A stretch of DNA of 64,000 bases from Mycobacteriaceae bacterium. GTDB taxonomy: Bacteria; Actinomycetota; Actinomycetes; Mycobacteriales; Mycobacteriaceae. The DNA is taken from contig JAFARC010000027.1 of the NCBI GenBank assembly GCA_019245755.1, positions 1 to 64,000 on the forward strand, written 5' to 3'. Below are positions 10,861-19,504 of this stretch, one piece after another. Numbering within the stretch: position 1 is the first letter of the stretch; each line of letters starts with the position of its first letter. Made by a program: the position numbers and the translations under genes. The notes beneath the pieces were generated by a model that was given only the letters and a program-made list of their open reading frames with translations, ran no database searches and was not told where the DNA came from.

Positions 10861-11561
10861 GCGGACGGCCTGAGGTCGCTGGCCCGGTATCGGCCGCTGG
10901 GCGCCCCGCTGTCCAGCAGCTCGAGCACGGCGGGAACCACGGTTTCAGGTTTCCGACGATCGGAGATGTCCTCTCCTGGAAAAGCGGCTTGATGCATCTC
11001 TGTGCGCATGTCACCCGGGTCGAATGCATAAACCGTGACCGCGTCGCTTTCCGCGGCCAGGACCGAGGAGAGCTGGTCGAGCGCGGCCTTCGATGAGCCG
11101 TAGCCGCCCCACCCCGGATACGCCTCCACCGCTGCATCCGAGGTGACGTTGACGATGACCCCGCCGGCTGCGGTCAGTGCGGGCAGCGCTGCCTGCGCCA
11201 ACGCGAGCGGGGCAACGACGTTCACCTCGTACACCGTTCGCAGTTCGGTGAGCGGATAGTCGGCCAGGCGCGGCCGCGGGCTCGGCCCGAGCGCGCTCGC
11301 ATTATTGACGAGCAGACGAAGTGTCCCCGCCGCGCGGGCGGCGCCCACCACCGCGTCGCGATGTGATGGGTCGCTGACATCACCGGGTATCGCGATGAGC
11401 CGCGGCGAGTGCAGTGCTGACGCCGCGGCGTGCAGATCGCGCCGAGCGTCGCCGACGACCGTCCATCCCCGGTCGAGCAGCGCAGCGGCGATTGCACGGC
11501 CCAATCCGCGCGAGGCGCCGGTCACGATGGCAACGGCTGAAGTGTTGTCGAATCCGTTCAT
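10857..11561 (-). CDS. SDR family oxidoreductase
   Basis: VTGASRGLGRAIAAAL, NNASALG, YGSSKAALDQ; ATGA overlap with the QueA-like gene. Confidence 0.9.
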   Translation of the reverse strand: MNGFDNTSAVAIVTGASRGLGRAIAAALLDRGWTVVGDARRDLHAAASALHSPRLIAIPGDVSDPSHRDAVVGAARAAGTLRLLVNNASALGPSPRPRLADYPLTELRTVYEVNVVAPLALAQAALPALTAAGGVIVNVTSDAAVEAYPGWGGYGSSKAALDQLSSVLAAESDAVTVYAFDPGDMRTEMHQAAFPGEDISDRRKPETVVPAVLELLDSGAPSGRYRASDLRPSA

Positions 11562-11577
11562 ACCTGCATACTGATAG

Positions 11578-11593
11578 TTGAAGTTAACTTCAA
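11578..11593. promoter_or_regulatory. Perfect 16-bp palindrome TTGAAGTTAACTTCAA, candidate SoxR operator
   Basis: Lies between the divergent soxR-like and SDR genes; resembles SoxR sites centred on AAGTTAACTT. Confidence 0.75.
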
Positions 11594-11614
11594 GTCAAGA
11601 GTCGAGGACAGGTA

Positions 11615-12088
11615 ATGGACAAGGCTGATCTGCTTACCGTGAGCGAGCTGGCCCACCGCAGCGGGTTCGCGCCGTCGGCGATCAGGTTCTACGACAGAGC
11701 GGGCCTGATCTCCGCCACCAGAACCGGCGGTGGACAGCGCCGCTTCGAGCGCAGCATGCTGCGCCGCCTCGCGTTCATCCGCGCGGCCCGCAACGTCGGG
11801 CTGACGCTCGACGAGATCGCCGCGGCCCTGGGAAAGCTGCCCGACGCCCGGACCCCCAACCGCGCCGACTGGGCCAGGCTGTCGAAGCAGTGGCGGGCCC
11901 GGCTGGACGATCAGATCGCCGGGCTGGTGGCGCTGCGCGACAGCCTGGATTCGTGCATCGGCTGCGGCTGCCTGTCGCTGCGGCGGTGCGCGATCTCCAA
12001 CCCGGCTGATACCGCGGCTCTCGGCGGCCCCGGCGCGGTGTATCTGCCCAGATCGCTGCGCCGCCCGTCGCCGCAGCGCATACCCTGA
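11615..12088 (+). CDS. soxR: SoxR-like MerR-family redox-sensing regulator
   Basis: MerR HTH (TVSELAHRSGFAPSAIRFYDRAGLI) and [2Fe-2S] ligand motif CIGCGCLSLRRC. Confidence 0.93.
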   Translation: MDKADLLTVSELAHRSGFAPSAIRFYDRAGLISATRTGGGQRRFERSMLRRLAFIRAARNVGLTLDEIAAALGKLPDARTPNRADWARLSKQWRARLDDQIAGLVALRDSLDSCIGCGCLSLRRCAISNPADTAALGGPGAVYLPRSLRRPSPQRIP

Positions 12089-12092
12089 CCGC

Positions 12093-12365
12093 TCAGCGGC
12101 GGCGTACCCAGACGACGAGTCCGATCAGCATCGCGGCACCCACCAGGGCGGCCGCCAGCGGCACCCGCTGGTCCCGGGTGGTCGCCGCGATTCGGTTCCT
12201 CGCTTCAAGCGCCGTCTGTCTCGCCCGGTCCTTGACGTCGAGTTTGGCCGACAGGGCGGCAACGGTCTGGCCGAGTTCCTGTCGCGTCTGTTCGATGTCG
12301 GCCTGCAGATCGCCGACCCCGGCGTCCGGTCCCGGTTCGGGGCGGGCTGGTTCACTGCCGGTCAT
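12093..12365 (-). CDS. DUF3618-type protein
   Basis: DIEQTRQELGQTVAALSAKLDVKDRAR then a C-terminal TM helix. Confidence 0.8.
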   Translation of the reverse strand: MTGSEPARPEPGPDAGVGDLQADIEQTRQELGQTVAALSAKLDVKDRARQTALEARNRIAATTRDQRVPLAAALVGAAMLIGLVVWVRRR

Positions 12366-12762
12366 GGCGCGCGTCCTTCACTTCTCGGATGTCGTCTTTC
12401 ACACTCGCCACGGTCTGCGGCGCGGCCGGCGTGATCTGCTGCATCTCCCGCCGACTGACCAGGGCGGCGACGCCGGCCGCCACGAAAAGCGCCGCGCCGG
12501 CGATGAGGGCGGCCGCCCACACCGGCAGTACCAGCGAAAGCGCGGCAATGGCTGCGGCGATGAAGCTGGCCAGACCGAAGACGGCTATCAACCCGGCGCC
12601 GCTCAACAGGCCGGCGCCGATGCCGGCCCGCTTCGCCGATTCTTGGAACTCCTTCTGCGCCAGCCGCATCTCGTCGCGCACCAGTCGCGACGTCTGCGAC
12701 GACAACTGGGTCATCAACTCGCCGATCGACGGGTCGGCGGCGGGCCTGGGCTCCACGCTCAT
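12352..12762 (-). CDS. Phage-holin-like (actinobacterial holin 3 family) membrane protein
   Basis: SIGELMTQLSSQTSRLVRDEMRLAQKEF plus two TM helices; adjacent to the DUF3618 gene. Confidence 0.8.
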   Translation of the reverse strand: MSVEPRPAADPSIGELMTQLSSQTSRLVRDEMRLAQKEFQESAKRAGIGAGLLSGAGLIAVFGLASFIAAAIAALSLVLPVWAAALIAGAALFVAAGVAALVSRREMQQITPAAPQTVASVKDDIREVKDARHDRQ

Positions 12763-12820
12763 GACACGGTGATTGCCCGAGGCGCGAGCCGACGAAACAT
12801 TCTCAGCCGACACATCGGAG

Positions 12821-13597
12821 TCAGCGGATGGTGCTGACCCCGCCGTCGACGGGGATCACCGCCCCGGTGATGTAGGCGCTGGCCCGGCTGGCCAGAAACA
12901 CCGAGATGCCGGCGATGTCGTCGGGTCGCCCGATGCGGCCCAACGGCAGTTGCGCGCCCACCGCCTCGGCGCCCGCGACTAGTAGTGTCTTCGTCATCTT
13001 CGACTCGAACAGCCCCGGCGCGATCGCGTTGACCAGGATGTCGGGAATGAGCTCAGCGGCCAGGTGCCGGGTCAGCATGTGAACGGCGGCCTTGCTCGCG
13101 CTGTAAGAGAAGTTGTTCATCCCCGGCACGGGTGGGCGCAGACCGTCGACGCTGCCGGTGTTGACGACGCGGGCCGGGTCGTCGGGCGCCGAGCCCGCTT
13201 TCAGCAGCGGCAACAGCGCACGGGTGAGCAGAAAGACACCCTTAACGTTCACCGCGAAGACCCTGTCGAACGCCGACTCCGGGAATTCGTCGAAAGCTGC
13301 TCCCCATGCCGCACCGGCGTTGTTGAACAACGCATGGATCGCGTCCTCGCGGTCGGCCAGCACCGCGGCCAGGCGTTCCACGCCGGTGCCGGTGCCGAGG
13401 TCGGCGGGTATCGACTCCACCGCACCGAATGCCGATAGTGCCTCCACCGCCGCGTCGAGGTCAGCGGTCTTGCGGCTGGACACATAGACTTTCGCGCCGG
13501 CCCGCAGCAGCCCTTCGGCCATCATCAGGCCGATACCGCGACCGCCGCCGGTGACGACGGCGACCTTGCCGCTCAGGTCGAACAACTCCGGCCCCAT
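12821..13597 (-). CDS. SDR family oxidoreductase
   Basis: VAVVTGGGRGIGLMMAEGL, NNAGAAWG, YSASKAAVHML. Confidence 0.92.
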   Translation of the reverse strand: MGPELFDLSGKVAVVTGGGRGIGLMMAEGLLRAGAKVYVSSRKTADLDAAVEALSAFGAVESIPADLGTGTGVERLAAVLADREDAIHALFNNAGAAWGAAFDEFPESAFDRVFAVNVKGVFLLTRALLPLLKAGSAPDDPARVVNTGSVDGLRPPVPGMNNFSYSASKAAVHMLTRHLAAELIPDILVNAIAPGLFESKMTKTLLVAGAEAVGAQLPLGRIGRPDDIAGISVFLASRASAYITGAVIPVDGGVSTIR

Positions 13598-13604
13598 GGC
13601 CACC

Positions 13605-14717
13605 TCACTGCCCGTTGAACGCGATGATCTGGCGGACGGCTGCGCCGTCGGCAAGCCGATCCATGGCTTCGTTGATGTCCTCGAGCGCAACGGTCGACGA
13701 AACCAACGACTCCACCGGCAGCCGCCCGGACCGCCATAGCTGCACGAACCGGGGGATGTCTCGCGCCGGCACCGCCGAACCCAGGTAGCTGCCGATCAAT
13801 GCCCGGCCCTCGGCCACGAATCCGAGCGGCGAGACGCTGATTCGCGTGTCGGGGTGCGGCAGGCCGACGGTGATCGTGCGGCCTCCCGGTGCGGTCAGGC
13901 CGATCGACGTTTCCAGTGCGATCGGATGGCCGGCGGCCTCGATGACCACCGCCGCCTTCACCCCCTGGTCGATCGCCTGCTGTGTCGTGTAGGCCTCGTG
14001 CGCTCCGGCCCGCCGCGCCATGTCGAGCTTCTCGGGCAGTTGGTCGACCGCGACCACCCGCACGTCCGGGTGCGCGAGGGCGGTCAGCATCGCCGCCATG
14101 CCCACACCGCCGAGTCCGACGACAACGAGCGTGTCGCCGGCCACCGGCCTTCCGACGTTGATCACCGCCCCGCCGCCGGTCAGCACGGCGCAGCCGAGCA
14201 GGGCCGCGACGGTCGGCGGCACGTCGGGATCGACTGGCACCACCGATTTACGTGAGACCACCGCCCGGGTCGCGAACCCCGACACCCCGAGATGGTGGTG
14301 CACCGGCCGTCCGTCTCGGCTGAGCCGCCGCTGGCCACCGAGCAGGGTTCCGGCGTTGTTGGCTTGGCTACCGCGCTCGCAGGGCGTGCGCCCGTCGGTG
14401 GCGCACGCGCGACACTGGCCGCACCGCGGCAGGAACGTCATCACGACCCGCTGCCCGACCGGCAGATCCAGATCGGCCGAACCCACGCGCTCGACGACCC
14501 CGGCCGCCTCATGCCCGAGCAACATCGGCACCGGACGAACCCGGTTGCCGTCCACGACCGACAGGTCGGAGTGGCACAGCCCCGCCGCTTCGATGCGCAC
14601 CTGGAGTTCCCCGTCACCCGGCTGCGCCAGCTCCAGCTCGTCGACGGTGATCGGCCTCGATTCGGTGTATGGCCGCGGCGAGCCGATCCGCTCGAGAACC
14701 GCTCCCCGGATTTTCAT
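13605..14717 (-). CDS. Zn-dependent alcohol dehydrogenase (AdhE1-like)
   Basis: GHEAAGVVERVG, CGQCRAC, VVVGLGGVGMAA. Confidence 0.92.
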   Translation of the reverse strand: MKIRGAVLERIGSPRPYTESRPITVDELELAQPGDGELQVRIEAAGLCHSDLSVVDGNRVRPVPMLLGHEAAGVVERVGSADLDLPVGQRVVMTFLPRCGQCRACATDGRTPCERGSQANNAGTLLGGQRRLSRDGRPVHHHLGVSGFATRAVVSRKSVVPVDPDVPPTVAALLGCAVLTGGGAVINVGRPVAGDTLVVVGLGGVGMAAMLTALAHPDVRVVAVDQLPEKLDMARRAGAHEAYTTQQAIDQGVKAAVVIEAAGHPIALETSIGLTAPGGRTITVGLPHPDTRISVSPLGFVAEGRALIGSYLGSAVPARDIPRFVQLWRSGRLPVESLVSSTVALEDINEAMDRLADGAAVRQIIAFNGQ

Positions 14718-14791
14718 TGCAACGCCTCGTCGTCGATGAGCTCGACCGGACCCGGCATGCCGCGGACGGTACCACTGACAGAATTCCCGAT

Positions 14792-15355
14792 ATGAGCGTC
14801 GGGCCCGGAGACCAACGATCCCTTACCAGCCGGGATTTCCCGGTGCACTGGCCGGTGCTGACGCGGTGGACCGACAACGACATGTTCGGACACCTCAACA
14901 ACGCGGTGTACTACGAGCTCTTCGACACCGCGATCAACGCGTGGATCAACACCACGAGCGGAATCGACCCGCTCACCATGCCGACCCTGGGGGTCGTCGC
15001 CGAGTCTGGCTGCCGGTACTTCGCCGAATTGGCCTTCCCCGAACCGCTGGCCGTCGGACTTGCCGTCACCCGCCTCGGACGCAGCAGCGTCACCTACCGG
15101 TTGGGCGTTTTCCAGGCGGCCGCCGATCGGTTAGGCGGCGATGAGAGGCACCGGGTCGCCGCCGTTGGGCACTGGGTGCATGTCTACGTGGATCGCCTGA
15201 GTCGCCGGCCGGTTCCGATACCCGAACCGATACGTTCCGTGCTCAACACTGCCTGCCTGCCCACAACCCAGCCGACTACACCGGCGGATAGGCCGGCGGA
15301 GGATAGCCGCCCCCGGGACCCGAAATCCCCCGCAGCCCCCAGGCAAACCAGTTGA
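14792..15355 (+). CDS. Acyl-CoA thioesterase, hotdog fold
   Basis: WPVLTRWTDNDMFGHLNNAVYYELFDTAINAW typical of 4HBT-like thioesterases. Confidence 0.88.
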   Translation: MSVGPGDQRSLTSRDFPVHWPVLTRWTDNDMFGHLNNAVYYELFDTAINAWINTTSGIDPLTMPTLGVVAESGCRYFAELAFPEPLAVGLAVTRLGRSSVTYRLGVFQAAADRLGGDERHRVAAVGHWVHVYVDRLSRRPVPIPEPIRSVLNTACLPTTQPTTPADRPAEDSRPRDPKSPAAPRQTS

Positions 15356-15404
15356 AGAAGTACTCGACTTCGTCGCTGGCGTCATAGTCCGGATTCGGGT
15401 CCAT
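15276..15404 (-). CDS. Candidate 42-aa small protein (not in ORF track)
   Basis: ATG...TAG: MDPNPDYDASDEVEYFFNWFAWGLRGISGPGGGYPPPAYPPV; preceded by GAAGGAGTG RBS. Confidence 0.6.
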   Translation of the reverse strand: MDPNPDYDASDEVEYFFNWFAWGLRGISGPGGGYPPPAYPPV

Positions 15405-15542
15405 GCGACCACTCCTTCAGATGTCGGCTGCCACGGAGTCTAGCCCGCAGGGAACCAGCGCAGCCGACCGCTGCGAAAATCGAACTGTCCAACCGGTTGA
15501 TTGGTCGGCGGCGCCGCCGACGGCTGCATATAGTGAGGCGCC

Positions 15543-16226
15543 ATGTCATCGCAACCCGATGCCCCGCGCGAGAACGGGACCGCGAACGAGCTGTCCCGCC
15601 GTGAAGAGCTGCTGGCCGTCGCCACCAAGCTGTTCGCCGCCCGCGGCTATCACGGCACGCGCATCAACGACGTCGCCGACGTAGTCGGGTTGAACAAGGC
15701 CACGGTGTACCACTACTACGCCAGCAAGTCGCTGATCCTGTTCGACATCTATCGCCGGGCGGCGGACTCCACGGTCGCGGCGGTCCACGACGACCCGTCC
15801 TGGTCGGCGCGTGAGGCGATCTCCCACTTCACCCGCCGCCTGTTGGCCAACATCGCCAACAACGTCGAGGGCGCGGCGGTGTACTTCCAGGAAAGCCCCT
15901 ACATCACCGAGTGGTTCACCGAGGAGCAGGTCGCCTACATCCGTGCCGCCGAGACCGCGGTCTACGAGCACGTACGCGACGTCATCGACCGCGGAATCGC
16001 CAGCGGCGAGTTCTATTACTGTGACTCGCACGTGCTGGCGCTGGGGTACATCGGCATGACGCTTGGCGCCTATCGATGGCTCAGGCCGACCGGGCGGCGC
16101 AGTGCCAACGAGATCGCCGTCGAATTCGCCAGCGCGCTGCTCCGAGGTCTTATCCGCGACCCGGCCGTGCGCGAGGAGTCGCCGCTGGGGTCGGCGGGCA
16201 GTGCGGGCGCCACCACGGTGGCCTGA
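15543..16226 (+). CDS. TetR/AcrR family transcriptional regulator
   Basis: N-term HTH ATKLFAARGYHGTRINDVADVVGLNKATVYHYYASKSLIL. Confidence 0.93.
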   Translation: MSSQPDAPRENGTANELSRREELLAVATKLFAARGYHGTRINDVADVVGLNKATVYHYYASKSLILFDIYRRAADSTVAAVHDDPSWSAREAISHFTRRLLANIANNVEGAAVYFQESPYITEWFTEEQVAYIRAAETAVYEHVRDVIDRGIASGEFYYCDSHVLALGYIGMTLGAYRWLRPTGRRSANEIAVEFASALLRGLIRDPAVREESPLGSAGSAGATTVA

Positions 16227-16266
16227 CGCGCCGGTGGCGCCCCGGGCTCCCACGTATGCTCGGCCA

Positions 16267-16710
16267 ATGCCGATGGTGAGCAAGACCGTCGAGGTAACCG
16301 CCGCACCGGAGACGATCATGTCGATCGTCGCGGACTTCGAGTCCTATCCCCAGTGGAACGAAGAGATCAAGGGCTGCTGGGTGCTGGCCCGCTACGATGA
16401 CGGGCGGCCCAGCCAGCTGCGCCTGGACGTCGAGATCCAGGGCCAGGCGGGTACTTTCATCTGCGCGGTGTACTACCCCGGCCCGGCCCAGATCTACACG
16501 ATGCTGCAGCAGGGCGACTTCTTCTCCAAGCAGGTGCAGACGTTCGCTGTCGTGGGGATGGGGGCATCGTCGCTGCTGACCGTCGATCTCGACGTCGAGA
16601 CGACGATGGCGGTCCCCAAGATGATGGTCAAAAAGCTCACCAACGATCTGCTCGACTACCTGGCCGACAACCTCAAGAAGCGCGCCGAGCAGCTCGCCAC
16701 CAGCTCTTGA
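16267..16710 (+). CDS. SRPBCC family protein (TB18.5-like)
   Basis: VEVTAAPETIMSIVADFESYPQWNEEIKG polyketide-cyclase/lipid-transport fold signature. Confidence 0.88.
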   Translation: MPMVSKTVEVTAAPETIMSIVADFESYPQWNEEIKGCWVLARYDDGRPSQLRLDVEIQGQAGTFICAVYYPGPAQIYTMLQQGDFFSKQVQTFAVVGMGASSLLTVDLDVETTMAVPKMMVKKLTNDLLDYLADNLKKRAEQLATSS

Positions 16711-16797
16711 TCTCGCCGACTGTGCGGTGTCGTGGGCGACTCGCCGGCCCGCCCGTACCAGGCCGCACACTCGCCCGCCTTGCCGGCAACCGCCCGC

Positions 16798-17493
16798 CTA
16801 GCGATCCCAGATGCCGGATTCCTCGACCCGCGCGGTCAACCGCCGCAACCCGTCGGTGAACTGCCAGTTCGTCAGCGTCAGCACGGCGCGCACGTCGCGG
16901 CGGCGCAGCGCGGCGATCAGATCGCGGTGGTTGTCGACCGCGGCGGGACCCCACGCCGGGTCGGCGGCGTAGATCCGCGGCGGCATGTAGCGCGCCGCGT
17001 GCAGCAGGAACCAGGCCAGCTTGATTCGCCCCGTCGCGCGGTTGAAGCAGCGGTGGAAGGCGAATTCTGCGGCCGCGATCTCATCGGGTTCGCCGGCGGC
17101 CACCGCCTGCGCGAGCCCGTCGTTGAGCCGTTCCAGCTCGTCGATCTCGTCGTCGGTGATGCGTTTCGCGGCGGTGGCGGCCAACTCCTTGGCGATCGTG
17201 GCCTGCAGCCAGAACAGGTCCTCGATGTCGTGGCGGCTCAGCGGTGCCACCACGTGGCCGCGGTGCGGCTCCAGCTGGACCATGCCCTCGCCGCGCAGCG
17301 TCCGCAGCGCCTCGCGCACCGGGGTGATGCTGACGCCCAGCTGGGCCGCCGTCTCGTCCAGCCGGATGAACGTCCCCGGCCGTAGCGTTCCCGACATGAT
17401 CGCGGCGCGCAGGTGACCGGCAACCTCGTCGGACAGCTGCTCGCGTCGTAAACCGCGGTGCAACGGCGTCCGCGCCTTGGCTGGTGCGCTCAC
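16798..17493 (-). CDS. mce1R: GntR/FadR-type regulator, Mce1R-like
   Basis: GntR wHTH (GTLRPGTFIRLDETAAQLGVSITPVREALRTLRGEGMV) plus FCD domain; divergent from fadD5 of the mce operon. Confidence 0.9.
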   Translation of the reverse strand: MSAPAKARTPLHRGLRREQLSDEVAGHLRAAIMSGTLRPGTFIRLDETAAQLGVSITPVREALRTLRGEGMVQLEPHRGHVVAPLSRHDIEDLFWLQATIAKELAATAAKRITDDEIDELERLNDGLAQAVAAGEPDEIAAAEFAFHRCFNRATGRIKLAWFLLHAARYMPPRIYAADPAWGPAAVDNHRDLIAALRRRDVRAVLTLTNWQFTDGLRRLTARVEESGIWDR

Positions 17494-17581
17494 GTGGCCC
17501 CACTAACGACAGCGAACGGTCTATCCGTTGGGGCTTGTCCCCGGGATGCCCAGGCCTTAGTGTGGCCGGGACAACACAATG

Positions 17582-17597
17582 TTTGATCAAATATCAA
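17582..17597. promoter_or_regulatory. Overlapping inverted repeats TTTGATCAAA and TTGAT-N5-ATCAA, candidate Mce1R operator
   Basis: In the gntR/fadD5 divergent intergenic region, ~40 bp before the fadD start. Confidence 0.5.
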
Positions 17598-17637
17598 TTC
17601 GGCGCAACCCAAGTAACAAATAGAGGAGCCCGCCCAG

Positions 17638-19275
17638 TTGACCTCTGAGCCATCCGTCACCGAGCAGCCCTACTTGGCCCGGCGACAGAACTGGTCCAAC
17701 CAGCTGTCCCGGCACGCCATGATGCAGCCCGACAGCACGGCGCTGAGGTTCCTCGGCAAGACGACGACGTGGCGCGAACTTGACCGCCGGGTGGAGCTGC
17801 TCGCCGACGCGCTCAGTCGTGGCGGGGTGGGCTTCGGCGATCGCGTGCTGGTCCTGATGCTCAACCGCACCGAGTTCGTCGAATCGGTGCTTGCGACCAA
17901 CCGGCTCGGCGCCATCGCGGTGCCGGTCAACTTCCGGATGACCCCGGCCGAGATCTCCTACCTCGTCGGCAACTGCGGCGCCCGCGTGGTGGTCACCGAG
18001 TCGGTTCTCGCCGCAGTCGCCAAGGCCGTGCGCGGGCTGGAGCCGACGTTGTCGACGCTGATCGTCGCCGGTTTACCCACCGACGACGACGTCGTCGGAT
18101 ACGACGACATGCTGGCCGAGCAGGGCGAGCCGCACCCGGTGGTCGACGTGCCCGACGACTCGCCGGCGCTGATCATGTACACCTCCGGCACCACCGGCCG
18201 GCCCAAGGGTGCGGTGCTGACCCACGCCAACATGACCGCTCAGGCCATGACCGCGCTCATGACCCACGGTGTGGTGCTGAACACCGACGTGGGCTTCATC
18301 GGGGTGCCGCTGTTTCACATCGCCGGCATCGGCAATGTGCTGACCGGTTTGCTGCTCGGCATCCCGACGGTGCTCTACCCGTTGGGCGCCTTCGACCCGG
18401 GCGCACTGCTCGACATGCTGGCGGCCGAGAAGGTCACGTCGATCTTCCTGGTCCCCGCGCAGTGGCAAGCGGTGTGCGCGGCGCAGCGCACGAAACCCCG
18501 CGACGTGCGGCTGCGGGTGTTGTCATGGGGCGCCGCTCCGGCGTCGGATACCCTCCTTCGGCAGATGTCCGAGACATTCTCGGGCGGCCAGATCCTCGCC
18601 GCCTTCGGGCAGACCGAAATGTCACCGGTGACTTGTATGTTATTGGGCGACGACGCCATTCGTAAGCTGGGCTCCGTCGGCAAGGTGGTCCCGATGGTCG
18701 CCGCGCGGGTGGTTGACGAGGATATGAACGACGTCCCCGTCGGCCAGGTCGGCGAAATCGTGTATCGGGCGCCCTCCCTCATGGCCGGTTACTGGAACGA
18801 CCCGCAGGCCACCGCCGAGGCGTTCGCCGGCGGCTGGTTCCACTCCGGCGACCTGGTCCGCCAGGACGAAGAGGGCTACGTCTGGGTGGTCGACCGCAAG
18901 AAGGACATGATAATTTCCGGCGGCGAGAACATCTATTGCGCCGAGGTGGAAAACGTGCTCGCCGCCCACCCGGCAATCGTCGAAGTGGCCGTGATCGGCC
19001 GGCCTCACGAGAAGTGGGGCGAAGTCCCGGTGGCGGTTGCGGCCGTTGCTCAGGATGGGCTCACCCTCGCTGATCTTGATGGATTCTTGTCCGGCCGCCT
19101 TGCCCGTTACAAACACCCCAAAGCGCTCGAGATCGTCGACGCGCTGCCCCGGAACCCGGCCGGCAAAGTGCTCAAGACCGAGTTGAGGGTTCGGTTCAGG
19201 GACGTGACGCCCAAGATTGACGCTCGCGAAAATGCAACTGTCACAACCGTTTCTGCAGGGGCAGGCGAGGCCTGA
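17638..19275 (+). CDS. fadD5: Fatty-acid-CoA ligase/synthetase (FadD5-like)
   Basis: AMP-binding motif MYTSGTTGRPKGAVLTH, GWFHSGDLV, RKKDMIISGGENIY; TTG start; mce1 context. Confidence 0.93.
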   Translation: MTSEPSVTEQPYLARRQNWSNQLSRHAMMQPDSTALRFLGKTTTWRELDRRVELLADALSRGGVGFGDRVLVLMLNRTEFVESVLATNRLGAIAVPVNFRMTPAEISYLVGNCGARVVVTESVLAAVAKAVRGLEPTLSTLIVAGLPTDDDVVGYDDMLAEQGEPHPVVDVPDDSPALIMYTSGTTGRPKGAVLTHANMTAQAMTALMTHGVVLNTDVGFIGVPLFHIAGIGNVLTGLLLGIPTVLYPLGAFDPGALLDMLAAEKVTSIFLVPAQWQAVCAAQRTKPRDVRLRVLSWGAAPASDTLLRQMSETFSGGQILAAFGQTEMSPVTCMLLGDDAIRKLGSVGKVVPMVAARVVDEDMNDVPVGQVGEIVYRAPSLMAGYWNDPQATAEAFAGGWFHSGDLVRQDEEGYVWVVDRKKDMIISGGENIYCAEVENVLAAHPAIVEVAVIGRPHEKWGEVPVAVAAVAQDGLTLADLDGFLSGRLARYKHPKALEIVDALPRNPAGKVLKTELRVRFRDVTPKIDARENATVTTVSAGAGEA

Positions 19276-19504
19276 CCGGGGAGGTGAGTTTGCTAGGAGT
19301 TCAGCGGGCCTTAATCGTGCGGATGCGGTGCACCGCGACGCCGCGATCGGGTACAGTCCTGTGGTCCGTCTCGCTACCCGCCAGTAGGGAGGCGGTCGTC
19401 ACACCCGCGGGGTTGGTGCGAGGAGGGGGCGTGTTACACGGTCTGCCGTTGCGCCGCGACGACCATGGCTACTTCGCGCCGGTGCCCCTCCTGGGGGCGA
19501 CGAC

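Noticed and set aside
12093-12762. Holin-like protein considered as prophage evidence
   Set aside because: The DUF3618 + holin-3-superfamily pair is a common chromosomal feature in actinobacteria; no other phage genes nearby.
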